A stretch of 64,000 nucleotides of DNA from Streptomyces sp. DT2A-34 (GTDB lineage Bacteria > Actinomycetota > Actinomycetes > Streptomycetales > Streptomycetaceae). This document shows, piece after piece, positions 45,778 to 54,224 of the stretch. Position 1 is the stretch's first letter. Each line of letters begins with the position of its first letter. Location of the stretch: positions 5,870,001 through 5,934,000 of the forward strand of contig NZ_JASTWJ010000001.1 of the NCBI RefSeq assembly GCF_030499515.1, given 5' to 3'. The notes beneath the pieces were generated by a model. The model ran no database searches and had not been told where the DNA came from. It worked only from the letters and a program-made list of their open reading frames with translations. Both the position numbers and the translations under genes were made by a program.

Positions 45778-45955
45778 ATGTACTCGCTTCGTTGTGCGAA
45801 CCGATACAGAGCGGAACCTACGCCTCCTGTGTTCAGTAATTGAACACGTATGGTGATGCTCTTTGTTTGATTGTGATGTTGACGCTGGTGGTGAGTTGTG
45901 TTTCGATGTGTTTAGTTCTGTTGAGTGGTTGAGTGGCCCTAATAGGGAGTCCGGC
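45778..45955. promoter_or_regulatory. AT-rich divergent promoter/operator region of galTEK and the symporter
   Basis: This 178-bp gap is strikingly AT-rich for this genome and contains directly repeated short motifs: TTGAGTGG twice in tandem (45921-45936), GTGTTT twice around 45898-45912, and several TGTGAT/GTTGA variants. The S. lividans galactose operon promoter galP1 is known to be controlled through a set of direct hexamer repeats in a complex operator, giving galactose induction and glucose repression. This region is the likely equivalent. Confidence 0.7.
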
Positions 45956-47041
45956 GTGAAGAAGACCTCGACCCAGCTGGCCGACGGTCGTGAGCTCATC
46001 TACTACGACCTGCGCGACGACACCGTGCGGGACGCGGTCGACCGCCGTCCCCTGGACCGCACCGTCACGACGTCCGAGGTCCGTCACGACGTGCTGCTCG
46101 GCGACGCGGTCGCCATCGCCTCGCACCGGCAGGGGCGGACGTATCACCCCCCGGCCGACGAGTGCCCGCTGTGCCCCTCGGAGGGCGACCGGCTGAGCGA
46201 GATCCCGGACTCCTCGTACGACGTCGTCGTGTTCGAGAACCGATTCCCCTCGCTCGCCGGCGACTCCGGGCGCTGCGAGGTCGTCTGCTTCACCTCCGAC
46301 CACAACGCGTCCTTCGCCGACCTGACCGAGGAGCAGGCGCGCCTGGTGCTCGGCGCGTGGACGGACCGGACCTCGGAACTGTCATCGCTGCCCTCCGTGG
46401 AGCAGGTGTTCTGCTTCGAGAACCGCGGCGCCGAGATCGGTGTCACCCTCGGCCATCCGCACGGGCAGATCTACGCCTACCCCTTCACCACCCCGCGCAC
46501 CGCCCTGATGCTGCGCTCCCTCGCCGCCCACAAGGACGCCACCGGCGGGGAGAACCTCTTCGACGCCATCCTGGAGCGTGAACTCGCCGACGAGCGGGTC
46601 GTCCTGGAGAGTGAACACTGGGTGGCCTTCGTGCCGTACGCCGCGCACTGGCCGTACGAGGTCCACCTGTACCCGAAGCGCCGGGTGCCGGATCTGCTCG
46701 CCCTGGACGAGGAGGCGCGCACAGAGTTCCCCAAGGTGTATCTGGAACTCTTGAGGCGCTTCGACCGGATCTTCGATGGGCCGGGTGGAGGGAAGGAAGG
46801 CGAGGGCGAGCCTCCGACGCCGTACATCGCCGCCTGGCACCAGGCGCCGTTCGGTCAGCTGGAGGACTTCGAGGGCGTCGTGCGGGACGATTTCGCGCTT
46901 CACCTTGAGCTTTTCACCATTCGCCGCACTTCCGGCAAGCTGAAGTTCCTCGCGGGTTCCGAGTCCGGCATGAACGTGTTCATCAACGACATCCGGCCGG
47001 AGGCCGCGGCCGAGCGACTGCGAGAGGTAGCGAGTTCATGA
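45956..47041 (+). CDS. galT: Galactose-1-phosphate uridylyltransferase
   Basis: A 361-residue Leloir-pathway enzyme that exchanges UMP between UDP-glucose and galactose-1-phosphate. The zinc site CPLCPS, the segment VFENRFPSL, the catalytic His-Pro-His motif [14 protein letters not shown] and [13 protein letters not shown] are intact. GTG 45956 follows GGGAG. The stop overlaps the galE ATG (ATGA), so the two are coupled. Confidence 0.95.
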   Translation: MKKTSTQLADGRELIYYDLRDDTVRDAVDRRPLDRTVTTSEVRHDVLLGDAVAIASHRQGRTYHPPADECPLCPSEGDRLSEIPDSSYDVVVFENRFPSLAGDSGRCEVVCFTSDHNASFADLTEEQARLVLGAWTDRTSELSSLPSVEQVFCFENRGAEIGVTLGHPHGQIYAYPFTTPRTALMLRSLAAHKDATGGENLFDAILERELADERVVLESEHWVAFVPYAAHWPYEVHLYPKRRVPDLLALDEEARTEFPKVYLELLRRFDRIFDGPGGGKEGEGEPPTPYIAAWHQAPFGQLEDFEGVVRDDFALHLELFTIRRTSGKLKFLAGSESGMNVFINDIRPEAAAERLREVASS

Positions 47042-48000
47042 GTGGGAAGTACCTGGTCACCGGTGGCGCCGGCTATGTGGGCAGCGTGGTCGCCCAGCAT
47101 CTGCTGGAGGCGGGTGACGAGGTCGTCGTCCTCGACAACCTCTCGACCGGCTTCCGCGAGGGTGTGCCGGCCGGGGCGTCCTTCGTCGAGGGCGACATCC
47201 GCGACGCCGCCAAGTGGCTGGACTCCTCCTTCGACGCGGTGCTGCACTTCGCGGCGTTCTCGCAGGTCGGCGAGTCGGTGGTGAAGCCGGAGAAGTACTG
47301 GGACAACAACGTCGGCGGCACCATGGCCCTCCTCGGCGCCATGCGCGAGGCGGGCGTGCGCAAGCTCGTCTTCTCCTCCACGGCCGCCACCTACGGCGAG
47401 CCGAGCCAGGTACCGATCGTCGAGTCGGCGCCCACCCAGCCGACCAACCCGTACGGCGCCTCCAAGCTCGCCGTCGACCACATGATCACCGGGGAGGCGG
47501 CGGCCCACGGCCTGGGCGCGGTCAGCCTGCGCTACTTCAACGTCGCCGGCGCCTACGGCGACTGCGGCGAGCGCCACGACCCCGAGTCGCACCTCATCCC
47601 GCTCGTCCTCCAGGTCGCCCAGGGCAGGCGCGACGCGATCTCCGTCTTCGGCGACGACTACCCGACGCCGGACGGCACCTGCGTGCGCGACTACATCCAC
47701 GTCGCCGACCTGGCCGAGGCCCACCTGCTGGCGGTCGAGGCCGCCCAGCCGGGCGAGCACCTCATCTGCAACCTCGGCAACGGCAACGGCTTCTCCGTCC
47801 GCGAGGTCATCGAGACCGTCCGCCAGGTGACCGGGCACCCGATCCCCGAGGTCGTGGCCCCGCGCCGCGGCGGCGACCCGGCCGTTCTGGTCGCCTCCGC
47901 CGACACCGCCCGCGAGCGGCTCGGCTGGAACCCGTCCCGCGCGGACCTCGCGGGGATCGTCGCGGACGCGTGGGAGTTCGCGCAGCGGCGCGCAGGTTAA
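47038..48000 (+). CDS. galE: UDP-glucose 4-epimerase
   Basis: A 320-residue short-chain dehydrogenase-like epimerase interconverting UDP-glucose and UDP-galactose. NAD-binding [19 protein letters not shown], catalytic Ser in [11 protein letters not shown], and the YxxxK pair in [13 protein letters not shown] are present. It also supplies UDP-galactose for cell-wall glycans, which may explain independent expression in Streptomyces gal operons. Confidence 0.95.
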   Translation: MSGKYLVTGGAGYVGSVVAQHLLEAGDEVVVLDNLSTGFREGVPAGASFVEGDIRDAAKWLDSSFDAVLHFAAFSQVGESVVKPEKYWDNNVGGTMALLGAMREAGVRKLVFSSTAATYGEPSQVPIVESAPTQPTNPYGASKLAVDHMITGEAAAHGLGAVSLRYFNVAGAYGDCGERHDPESHLIPLVLQVAQGRRDAISVFGDDYPTPDGTCVRDYIHVADLAEAHLLAVEAAQPGEHLICNLGNGNGFSVREVIETVRQVTGHPIPEVVAPRRGGDPAVLVASADTARERLGWNPSRADLAGIVADAWEFAQRRAG

Positions 48001-48004
48001 GTTC

Positions 48005-48103
48005 TACGGCCGGTACACACGGCCGTAAGCACTACGGCCGATGCGGTCGGCCGTAAGTTCCACGGCTGTTCGGCCGGTCAACTCACCGGCCGCTTCGGCC
48101 GGT
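48005..48103 (+). repeat. Array of three hairpins between galE and galK
   Basis: TACGGCCG-N7-CGGCCGTA occurs at 48005-48027 and again at 48033-48055, each a perfect 8-bp stem with a 7-nt loop and a 28-bp period. A third, ACCGGCCG-CTT-CGGCCGGT, lies at 48085-48103. The array fills most of the 129-bp galE-galK gap. It could attenuate galK expression or protect mRNA ends. Confidence 0.8.
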
Positions 48104-48129
48104 TCAGCAGGGAAGGTCAGGGTCAGGGG

Positions 48130-49293
48130 ATGAGCGTCGAGACGGCAGCCGCGGTCGCCGAGCGGTTCAAGGAGCTGTACGGGGCCGAGCCGGAAGGGGT
48201 GTGGGCCGCGCCGGGCCGGGTCAATCTGATCGGCGAGCACACCGACTACAACGACGGCTTCGTCATGCCGTTCGCGCTCCCGCACACCGCGGTCGCGGCC
48301 GTCTCCCGGCGCGAGGACGGCGTCCTGCGCCTGCACTCGGCGGACGTCGAGGGCGACGTCGTGGAACTGCGCGTCGACGACCTGGTGCCCGAGTCGGACC
48401 GGAACTGGACGGCGTACCCGTCCGGCGTGGTCTGGGCGCTGCGCGAGGCCGGCCACGCCGTGACCGGCGCCGACATCCACCTGTCCTCGACGGTCCCGGC
48501 GGGCGCGGGCCTGTCGTCGTCGGCGGCACTGGAGGTCGTGGTCGCGCTCGCGCTCAACGACCTCTACGACCTGGGCCAGAAGGGCTGGCAGCTGGCCCGC
48601 CTGTGCCAGCGCGCGGAGAACGTCTACGTCGGTGCCCCGGTCGGGATCATGGACCAGACGGCGTCCGCGTGCTGCGAGACGGGCCACGCCCTGTTCCTCG
48701 ACACCCGTGACCTTTCCCAGAAGCAGATCCCCTTCGACCTGGCCGCCGAGGGCATGCGCCTGCTGGTCGTCGACACCCAGGTCAAGCACTCCCACAGCGA
48801 GGGCGAGTACGGCAAGCGGCGCGCGGGCTGCGAGAAGGGCGCGGCGCTGCTGGGCGTGGACGCCCTCCGGGACATCGCCTACGACGACCTGGACGCGGCG
48901 CTCGCGCGGCTCGGCGACGACGAGGAGGTGCGCCGCCTGGTGCGCCATGTCGTCACCGAGGACCAGCGCGTCGAGCGGGTCGTCTCCCTGCTGGAGTCCG
49001 GCGAGACGCGGGCGATCGGCCCGGTCCTGAGCGAGGGCCACGCCTCCCTGCGGGACGACTTCCAGGTCTCCTGCCCCGAGCTGGACCTGGTCGTCGAGGC
49101 GGCGAACGCGGCCGGCGCGCTGGGCGCCCGTATGACCGGCGGCGGCTTCGGCGGCTCCGCGATCGTGCTGGCGGAGGCGGCCGACGTCGAGACCATCACC
49201 AAGGCGGTCGAAGAGGCCTTCGCCTCGGCCGGGTTCACGGCACCGCGGGTGTTCGAGGCGGTGCCGGCCGCGGGGGCGCGGCGGGTGCGCTGA
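48130..49293 (+). CDS. galK: Galactokinase
   Basis: A 387-residue GHMP kinase that phosphorylates galactose at C1, the first Leloir step. The galactose-binding signature GRVNLIGEHTDYNDG, the ATP loop PAGAGLSSSAALEV and the third motif GARMTGGGFGGSAI are intact. It is separated from galE by a hairpin array, so its expression may be lower than that of galT and galE. Confidence 0.96.
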   Translation: MSVETAAAVAERFKELYGAEPEGVWAAPGRVNLIGEHTDYNDGFVMPFALPHTAVAAVSRREDGVLRLHSADVEGDVVELRVDDLVPESDRNWTAYPSGVVWALREAGHAVTGADIHLSSTVPAGAGLSSSAALEVVVALALNDLYDLGQKGWQLARLCQRAENVYVGAPVGIMDQTASACCETGHALFLDTRDLSQKQIPFDLAAEGMRLLVVDTQVKHSHSEGEYGKRRAGCEKGAALLGVDALRDIAYDDLDAALARLGDDEEVRRLVRHVVTEDQRVERVVSLLESGETRAIGPVLSEGHASLRDDFQVSCPELDLVVEAANAAGALGARMTGGGFGGSAIVLAEAADVETITKAVEEAFASAGFTAPRVFEAVPAAGARRVR

Positions 49294-49320
49294 CCTCACG
49301 GGTCCCAAGGGTCCCAAGGG

Positions 49321-49358
49321 TTACGGGGCTGAGGGCGGCGGTGCCTTCGGCCCCGTAA
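49321..49358. terminator. Terminator between galK and the convergent sulfotransferase gene
   Basis: TTACGGGGC (49321-49329) pairs with GCCCCGTAA (49350-49358); inner GGC/GCC pairs extend the stem. It sits 27 bp after galK and just beyond the end of the minus-strand gene, so it is probably bidirectional. Confidence 0.78.
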
Positions 49359-49364
49359 TCGTTC

Positions 49365-50280
49365 CTACAAATAGCCCCACGCCCGGCACATCGGCCGCAG
49401 CACATCGTCGATCTCGTCCTCCGTCGGCGCGGGACGGTCCGGCTGCACCCGCCCCGACCGGATCTTGTCGTTCCAGTCACCGAAGCCGCCGCCCAGCACG
49501 GCGCCCTCCAGACTGCTGCCGTAGTCGAGCATGCCGGGCTCGTACTCCAGCTCCAGGAACGCGCAGATGTCGCGGAGTCGGGCGGCGGGGTCGGCGGTGA
49601 GCTCCTCGTAGCGCAGGATGTGCCCGCCGAGCTCGGCGTACGCGTCCTCCATGGCCTCCATGTACTGGAGCACCCGCGCGGCCGCCCTCCTCACGGGTGC
49701 GGTCGGGGACCGCCTCGTGCCACGACCGTGCCACCGCGGCCGGATGCCGGCGCAGGTACAGGAACCGGGCGTCGGGCCAGGTCTCGGCGATGCGCCGCCA
49801 GGCGAAGGCGTTGCCCGGGGTCTTCTCCACGATGAACGACTTGCCCGACTTCATCAGTTCCCGGTGCAGCGTGCGGTCCCAGAGCAGTCCTTCGAGCTCC
49901 TCGTACCCGAGCCCGAGCGCCCGCGGGGACTTCTCGGTGGGGCTGTGGGACTTGAAGTACACCTCCAGGCCGGTCAGATGCAGCTCGTGCGAGGCGTGCA
50001 GCCGGGAGTGCGCGCCCAGCATCATGCGCAGCAGCGTCGACCCGGACCGCACCGACGTCAGGATGAACACCGGCCGCTCAAGCAGCCGGTCGACGGCCGG
50101 ATCCACCGGCCCCCGCACGGCCCCGGCCCCGCCCCCGGTGGCCGGCCGCTCCGGACGCGGACCGCGCGGCCCGGGTACGGCGTTGAGGTTGCCCGGCGGC
50201 GGGGGCGGAGCCGGTACTCGGCGTACCTGGTATCCGGTCGTCGCGCCGATCTTCGAGTTCAGCTTCCGCAGCATGCTCAT
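49365..50280 (-). pseudogene. Sulfotransferase family protein, frameshifted
   Basis: The start at 50280 encodes a sulfotransferase: VFILTSVRSGSTLLRMMLGA is the 5'-PAPS phosphosulfate loop, and LYLRRHPAAVARSWHEAVPD the 3'-phosphate motif. After DRTREE the frame is lost at a GGG run (plus-strand CCC 49685-49687). With one base fewer, translation continues AARVLQYMEAMEDAYAELGG, then LRYEELTADPAARLRDICAF to RAWGYL and the stop at 49365. The joined protein would have about 304 residues. Such enzymes transfer sulfate to carbohydrates or small molecules. A sequencing error and a true pseudogene are both possible. Confidence 0.82.
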
Positions 50281-50346
50281 GGCGCGGAGGGTAGGGGGTG
50301 TGCCTGAGAGGCGGCTGAGCCTCAGCCTCCCGGACGCCGCCGCGGC

Positions 50347-50790
50347 TCACCCCAGCCGCTTGGTGAGCGTGTACTCCGTGATCCCCGGCGGATAGTCCGG
50401 GATCACGCACACCACGTCGTACCCCTGCTTCCGGTAGAACTCCGGCGCCTGGAAGTCCCACGTCTCCACGCGTACGGCGGTGCAGCGCCGTTCGGCGCGG
50501 GCCATGCGCTCCGCGCGTGCGAGCAGATGCGAACCGAGCCCCGTCCCGCGGTGGCGTTCGTCGACCCAGAGGTACGTGACATGGAGCCAGGTGGTCCAGG
50601 TGTGGCCGACCAGCCCGCCGGCCAGGGCGCCATGGTCGTCCAACGCCCAGACATGGAGCGGAAGTTCGCGTTCACCAGGGGTTCCGCGCAGGGCGCGCAG
50701 GATCGGGGAGAGCGCGGTGTTGGTCTCCCGCAGCCGCCGGCGGAGCAGATGCTGCCGTGATTTGTCGACTTCTGTCTCCAGACGAAACAT
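50347..50790 (-). CDS. GNAT-family N-acetyltransferase
   Basis: About 147 residues. The acetyl-CoA-binding motif A is LWVDERHRGTGLGSHLLARA, and the typical C-terminal segment DFQAPEFYRKQGYDVVCVI follows. It resembles small-molecule acetyltransferases; the substrate is unknown. Starts at 50802 and 50790 are in frame; the second is preferred because GGTGAG lies just upstream of it. Confidence 0.87.
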   Translation of the reverse strand: MFRLETEVDKSRQHLLRRRLRETNTALSPILRALRGTPGERELPLHVWALDDHGALAGGLVGHTWTTWLHVTYLWVDERHRGTGLGSHLLARAERMARAERRCTAVRVETWDFQAPEFYRKQGYDVVCVIPDYPPGITEYTLTKRLG

Positions 50791-51075
50791 GCGGCTCACC
50801 ATAAACGCGCCGGACTACCAGTTCTGCAAATTGCCTTCCGCTCCTGCCCCCCGCCCGTACTCTGATGAACGGCACCGGTGGGGGCCGGTGCTGATCAGGG
50901 GGCGAGACAAGTCGGGTTCGACGCCCGAAGCGGGGGGTAGCAGTTTCTGCACGGCGGCGGCCGTGCGGCCCATCATGCTTCGGGCGTCGTACCCGCGACT
51001 GTGTTCGTCTCCCGGTGTCGTCCTCATGACGATGGGGTATCCCCTGCTCTTCGAGAGCTTGGGGGAGGGGGTTTC

Positions 51076-51843
51076 GTGGTTCGCATCAGAGTGCTGGTCG
51101 TCGACGACCACCGCATCTTCGCCGAGTCGCTCGCCGCCGCCCTGGCCGCCGAGCCCGACGTCGACGTCTCCGCCGCCGGCAGCGGCCCGGCCGCGCTGCG
51201 CAGCCTGGAGCGCGCGGCCGCCGAGGGGCGCCGGTTCGATGTCCTGCTCGTCGACGCCGACCTGGGTGGCAACGTGGCGGGGATACGGCCCGCCGTGCCC
51301 GTCCAGGAAGTGGGCGAGGACGGGCTCGTCGACGGCATCTCGCTCGTCGCCGGTGTCCGCACCGCCCAGCCGGCCGTACGGATCGTCGTCCTCGCCGAGA
51401 AGGACGATCCGCGCCGGGCCGCGCTCGCCCTGCAGGCCGGGGCCTCCGGGTGGGTGGCCAAGGACTGCTCGCTGTCCCGGCTGCTCACCGTCATCCGCGG
51501 CGTCCTGCGCGACGAGACCCATCTGCCGCCCGCCCTGCTCACGGGCGTACTGCGGGAGCTGACGGCCGCGCGCAAGCACCGCACCGAGAGCGAACGGCTG
51601 GTGGAGTCCCTCACCCCGCGCGAGCGGGAGGTGTTGCGGTGCATGGTGGCGGGACTGGGGCGCAAGGCCGTCGCCGAGCGCCTGTATCTCTCCCCGCACA
51701 CCGTCCGCACCCATATGCAGAACGTCCTCGGCAAGCTGGGCGTCCACTCCACCCTCGCCGCGGTGGCGCTCGCGCGCAGGGCGGGGGTGGGGCCGGTCGA
51801 CCTGTCCGGGGATGTGGTCGAACGGGGTGGTCAGCTGGCGTAG
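51076..51843 (+). CDS. LuxR/NarL-type response regulator with insertion in receiver
   Basis: A 255-residue protein from GTG 51076. Receiver: acidic pair D10-D11, phospho-acceptor D60 (VLLVDADLGG) and Lys in GWVAKDC are intact. After D60 there is an extra stretch of about 25 residues (NVAGIRPAVPVQEVGEDGLV) before the next strand VRIVVLAEKDD. The LuxR helix-turn-helix is intact (LTPREREVLRCMVAGLGRKA, then YLSPHTVRTHMQNVLGKLGV). No kinase gene is adjacent, so it is an orphan regulator. GGGGGAGGGGG precedes the start. Confidence 0.9.
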   Translation: MVRIRVLVVDDHRIFAESLAAALAAEPDVDVSAAGSGPAALRSLERAAAEGRRFDVLLVDADLGGNVAGIRPAVPVQEVGEDGLVDGISLVAGVRTAQPAVRIVVLAEKDDPRRAALALQAGASGWVAKDCSLSRLLTVIRGVLRDETHLPPALLTGVLRELTAARKHRTESERLVESLTPREREVLRCMVAGLGRKAVAERLYLSPHTVRTHMQNVLGKLGVHSTLAAVALARRAGVGPVDLSGDVVERGGQLA

Positions 51844-51859
51844 GGGCCGGCCCCTTGAG

Positions 51860-52357
51860 CTAGCCGGGGATGTTGTCGAACGGGGCGGTCAACTGCCGTA
51901 GCAGACCGGCCAGTTCACCCCGCTGGGCGCGCGACAGCTCCGCGAGGATCGCGCGCTCCTGGTCCAGCAGGCCGGCGAGGGCCTGGTCGGCGCGGTCGCG
52001 GCCCTCGTCCGTGAGGCGGACGAGCACGCCGCGCCGGTCACTGGGGTCGGGGAGGCGCTCCACCAGGCCCTTCTTGGCCAGGCGGTCGATACGGTTCGTC
52101 ATCGTGCCCGAGGTGACCAGGGTCTGGGTCAGCAGCTGCCCCGGGGAGAGCTGGTACGGCGTCCCCGCGCGCCTGAGCGCGGTCAGTACGTCGAACTCCC
52201 AGGGCTCCAGGCTGTGCTCGGAGAAGGCCAGCCGCCGTGCGCGGTCCAGATGCCGGGCCAGTCTGCTCACCCGGCTGAGCACCTCGAGCGGTTCCACGTC
52301 GAGGTCCGGGCGCTCCCGGCGCCACGCTGCGACCAGCCGATCGACCTCGTCCTCCAT
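51860..52357 (-). CDS. tamR: MarR-family regulator TamR
   Basis: A 165-residue winged-helix protein (LEPWEFDVLTALRRAGTPYQ, TSGTMTNRIDRLAKKGLVER, DRRGVLVRLTDEGR). It is divergent from the trans-aconitate methyltransferase gene across a short gap with a perfect palindrome. In S. coelicolor, TamR is reported to repress this pair and to be released from DNA by trans-aconitate, citrate and related acids, sensing aconitase failure. The assignment rests on sequence type and on this exact arrangement. ATG 52357 is chosen because longer versions run over the operator. Confidence 0.9.
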   Translation of the reverse strand: MEDEVDRLVAAWRRERPDLDVEPLEVLSRVSRLARHLDRARRLAFSEHSLEPWEFDVLTALRRAGTPYQLSPGQLLTQTLVTSGTMTNRIDRLAKKGLVERLPDPSDRRGVLVRLTDEGRDRADQALAGLLDQERAILAELSRAQRGELAGLLRQLTAPFDNIPG

Positions 52358-52392
52358 GGAGATCAGTGTAGTGGTTGTGTCGACGTGAAGTC

Positions 52393-52406
52393 TCTTGACG
52401 TCAAGA
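52393..52406. promoter_or_regulatory. TamR operator (perfect palindrome)
   Basis: TCTTGACGTCAAGA is a perfect 14-bp palindrome centred in the 94-bp tamR-tam intergenic region. It would block both promoters when bound by a MarR-type dimer. Confidence 0.78.
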
Positions 52407-52451
52407 TACTTGCGGGGGCAGGCTGGAGAGCGACAGACAGGAGGCCCGCCC

Positions 52452-53261
52452 ATGTCCGCTGCCGCCGCCCCCACCTGGGACCCCGCCCAGTACCTGCGCC
52501 ACGCCGGCCACCGCGCCCGCCCCTTCACCGACCTCCTCACCCGCGTCCCCGACCTCCCCGGCGAGCGGCCCCGCATCGCCGACCTCGGCTGCGGCCCCGG
52601 CAACGTCACCGCCCTGCTCGCGCGACGCTGGCCCACGGCCCGGATCACCGGCTACGACAACTCCGCCGAGATGCTCGACAAGGCCCACGTCGAGCACGAA
52701 GGGCCGACCCCGGGCGGCGGCCGCCTCGACTTCGCCCACGCCGACGTACGCACGTGGACGCCCGGGGAGCCGTACGACTTGATCATCAGCAATGCCACGT
52801 TGCAGTGGGTGCCCGGGCACGTGGAGCGGTTCGCGGACTGGGTGCGGGGCCTTCGGCCCGGCGGCACCTTCGCCTTCCAGGTCCCCGGCAACTTCGACGC
52901 CCCCAGCCACCGCCTGATGCGCGACCTCGCCCGCCGCCACGGCCTCACCGACACCCTGCGCCACGAGGACGCCGTGCTCACCCCGCCGGCCTACCTGGAG
53001 CACCTGACCGACCTGGACTGCACGGCGGACGTCTGGGAGACGACGTACGTCCATCTCCTGACCGGTGAGGATCCGGTGCTGGACTGGGTGAAGGGAACGG
53101 GACTGCGGCCCATCCTGACGGCCCTCGCCGACGCCCCCGACCAGCGCGAAGCCTTCCTGCACGACTACCGGGCGGCCCTGCGGGACGCATATCCGGCCGG
53201 CGCCCACGGCACCCCCTTCCCGTTCCGCCGCATCTTCGCCGTGGCCCGCAAGGAGGCGTGA
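52452..53261 (+). CDS. tam: Trans-aconitate 2-methyltransferase
   Basis: A 269-residue SAM enzyme. The N-terminal WDPAQYLRHAGHRARPFTDLL and motif I IADLGCGPGNVTALLARRWP, then ITGYDNSAEMLD and LIISNATLQWVPGHVE, are characteristic of Tam. It esterifies trans-aconitate, which inhibits aconitase and forms spontaneously from cis-aconitate. ATG 52452 has AGGAGG upstream. It is regulated with tamR. Confidence 0.94.
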   Translation: MSAAAAPTWDPAQYLRHAGHRARPFTDLLTRVPDLPGERPRIADLGCGPGNVTALLARRWPTARITGYDNSAEMLDKAHVEHEGPTPGGGRLDFAHADVRTWTPGEPYDLIISNATLQWVPGHVERFADWVRGLRPGGTFAFQVPGNFDAPSHRLMRDLARRHGLTDTLRHEDAVLTPPAYLEHLTDLDCTADVWETTYVHLLTGEDPVLDWVKGTGLRPILTALADAPDQREAFLHDYRAALRDAYPAGAHGTPFPFRRIFAVARKEA

Positions 53262-53293
53262 TGATCACCGCCGTCGGCCAGGTCCAGGTCGCT

Positions 53294-53318
53294 GTTTGAG
53301 CACCACGGCGGAGGGTCA
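53294..53318 (+). promoter_or_regulatory. SigB-type stress promoter candidate for csbD-like gene
   Basis: GTTT (53294-53297) and GGGTCA (53313-53318) are separated by 15 bp, close to the S. coelicolor sigma-B consensus GNNTN14-16GGGTAC/T, differing at one position of the -10. It lies 47 bp before the csbD-like start, and CsbD is a sigma-B stress protein in Bacillus. Confidence 0.5.
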
Positions 53319-53364
53319 CCCGCTGAGTGGACCACGACGTCAAGCCTTGCGAGGAGTGAGGGAC

Positions 53365-53538
53365 GTGGCGAAGGAAGAGAAGGTCAGGGGCAAGAAGGAA
53401 CAGCTCAAGGGCAAGGCCAAGGAAACGATGGGCCGCACGGTCGGCAACGAGGAACTGACCGCCGAAGGAAAGACCGAGAAGAGGAAGGGCAACGCCCGCC
53501 AGACGAAGGAGAAGGGCAAGGACACCTTCAAGGGCTGA
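53365..53538 (+). CDS. CsbD-like stress protein
   Basis: A 57-residue, highly charged protein (VRGKKEQLKGKAKETMGRTV, then KTEKRKGNARQTKEKGKDTF). This matches the CsbD family of small, probably helical general-stress proteins of unknown mechanism. GTG 53365 has GAGGAG and GAGGG upstream. The last codon is 8 bp from the end of the convergent tetR gene. Confidence 0.9.
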   Translation: MAKEEKVRGKKEQLKGKAKETMGRTVGNEELTAEGKTEKRKGNARQTKEKGKDTFKG

Positions 53539-53546
53539 CTCAAGGG

Positions 53547-54224
53547 CTAGCTCTTGCGGTGCCCTATCAGCCGCGGCTTCGGCTCCAGGCCGTCCAGCCC
53601 GTGCCAGGCCAGGTTCACCAGATGGGCCGCCACCTCCGCCTTCTTCGGACGGCGGACGTCCAGCCACCACTGGCCGGTCAGCGCGACCATCCCGACCAGA
53701 GCCTGCGCGTACAGCGGGGCGAGCTTGGGGTCGAAGCCGCGGCTCTTGAACTCGCGGCCCAGGATGTCCTCCACCTGGGTGGCGATGTCCGAGATGAGAG
53801 ACGCGAAGGAACCCGTCGACTGGGGGATGGGCGAGTCACGGACCAGGATGCGGAAGCCGTCCGTGTACTCCTCGATGTAGTCCAGGAGCGCGAAGGCGGC
53901 CTGCTCGCACAGCTCCCGGGGGTGACCGGCCGTGAGCGAGCTGGTCACCATGTCCAGCAGGCGCCGCATCTCCCGGTCCACCACGACCGCGTACAGCCCC
54001 TCCTTGCCGCCGAAGTGCTCGTACACCACCGGCTTGGACACCCCGGCCTTCGCCGCGATCTCCTCCACCGACGTGCCCTCGAAGCCCTTCGCGGCGAACA
54101 GGGTGCGACCGATCTCCAGCAGCTGCTGGCGGCGCTCCGCCCCGGTCATCCGGGTACGGCGCGTCCGCCGCTGCTTGTCGTTGCCAGAGGTACTGCTGGA
54201 GTCGGTCGCCACGGCGTCAATCAT
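53547..54224 (-). CDS. TetR-family regulator coupled to fatty-acid desaturase
   Basis: A 225-residue regulator. After a polar N-terminal tail, the helix-turn-helix reads ERRQQLLEIGRTLFAAKGFE and VEEIAAKAGVSKPVVYEHFG. The ligand domain ends GHRKS. ATG 54224 overlaps the desaturase stop (ATGA), so it is the second gene of that operon and likely feeds back on its own promoter, perhaps sensing acyl-CoA composition, by analogy with other desaturase-linked TetR proteins. Confidence 0.9.
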   Translation of the reverse strand: MIDAVATDSSSTSGNDKQRRTRRTRMTGAERRQQLLEIGRTLFAAKGFEGTSVEEIAAKAGVSKPVVYEHFGGKEGLYAVVVDREMRRLLDMVTSSLTAGHPRELCEQAAFALLDYIEEYTDGFRILVRDSPIPQSTGSFASLISDIATQVEDILGREFKSRGFDPKLAPLYAQALVGMVALTGQWWLDVRRPKKAEVAAHLVNLAWHGLDGLEPKPRLIGHRKS

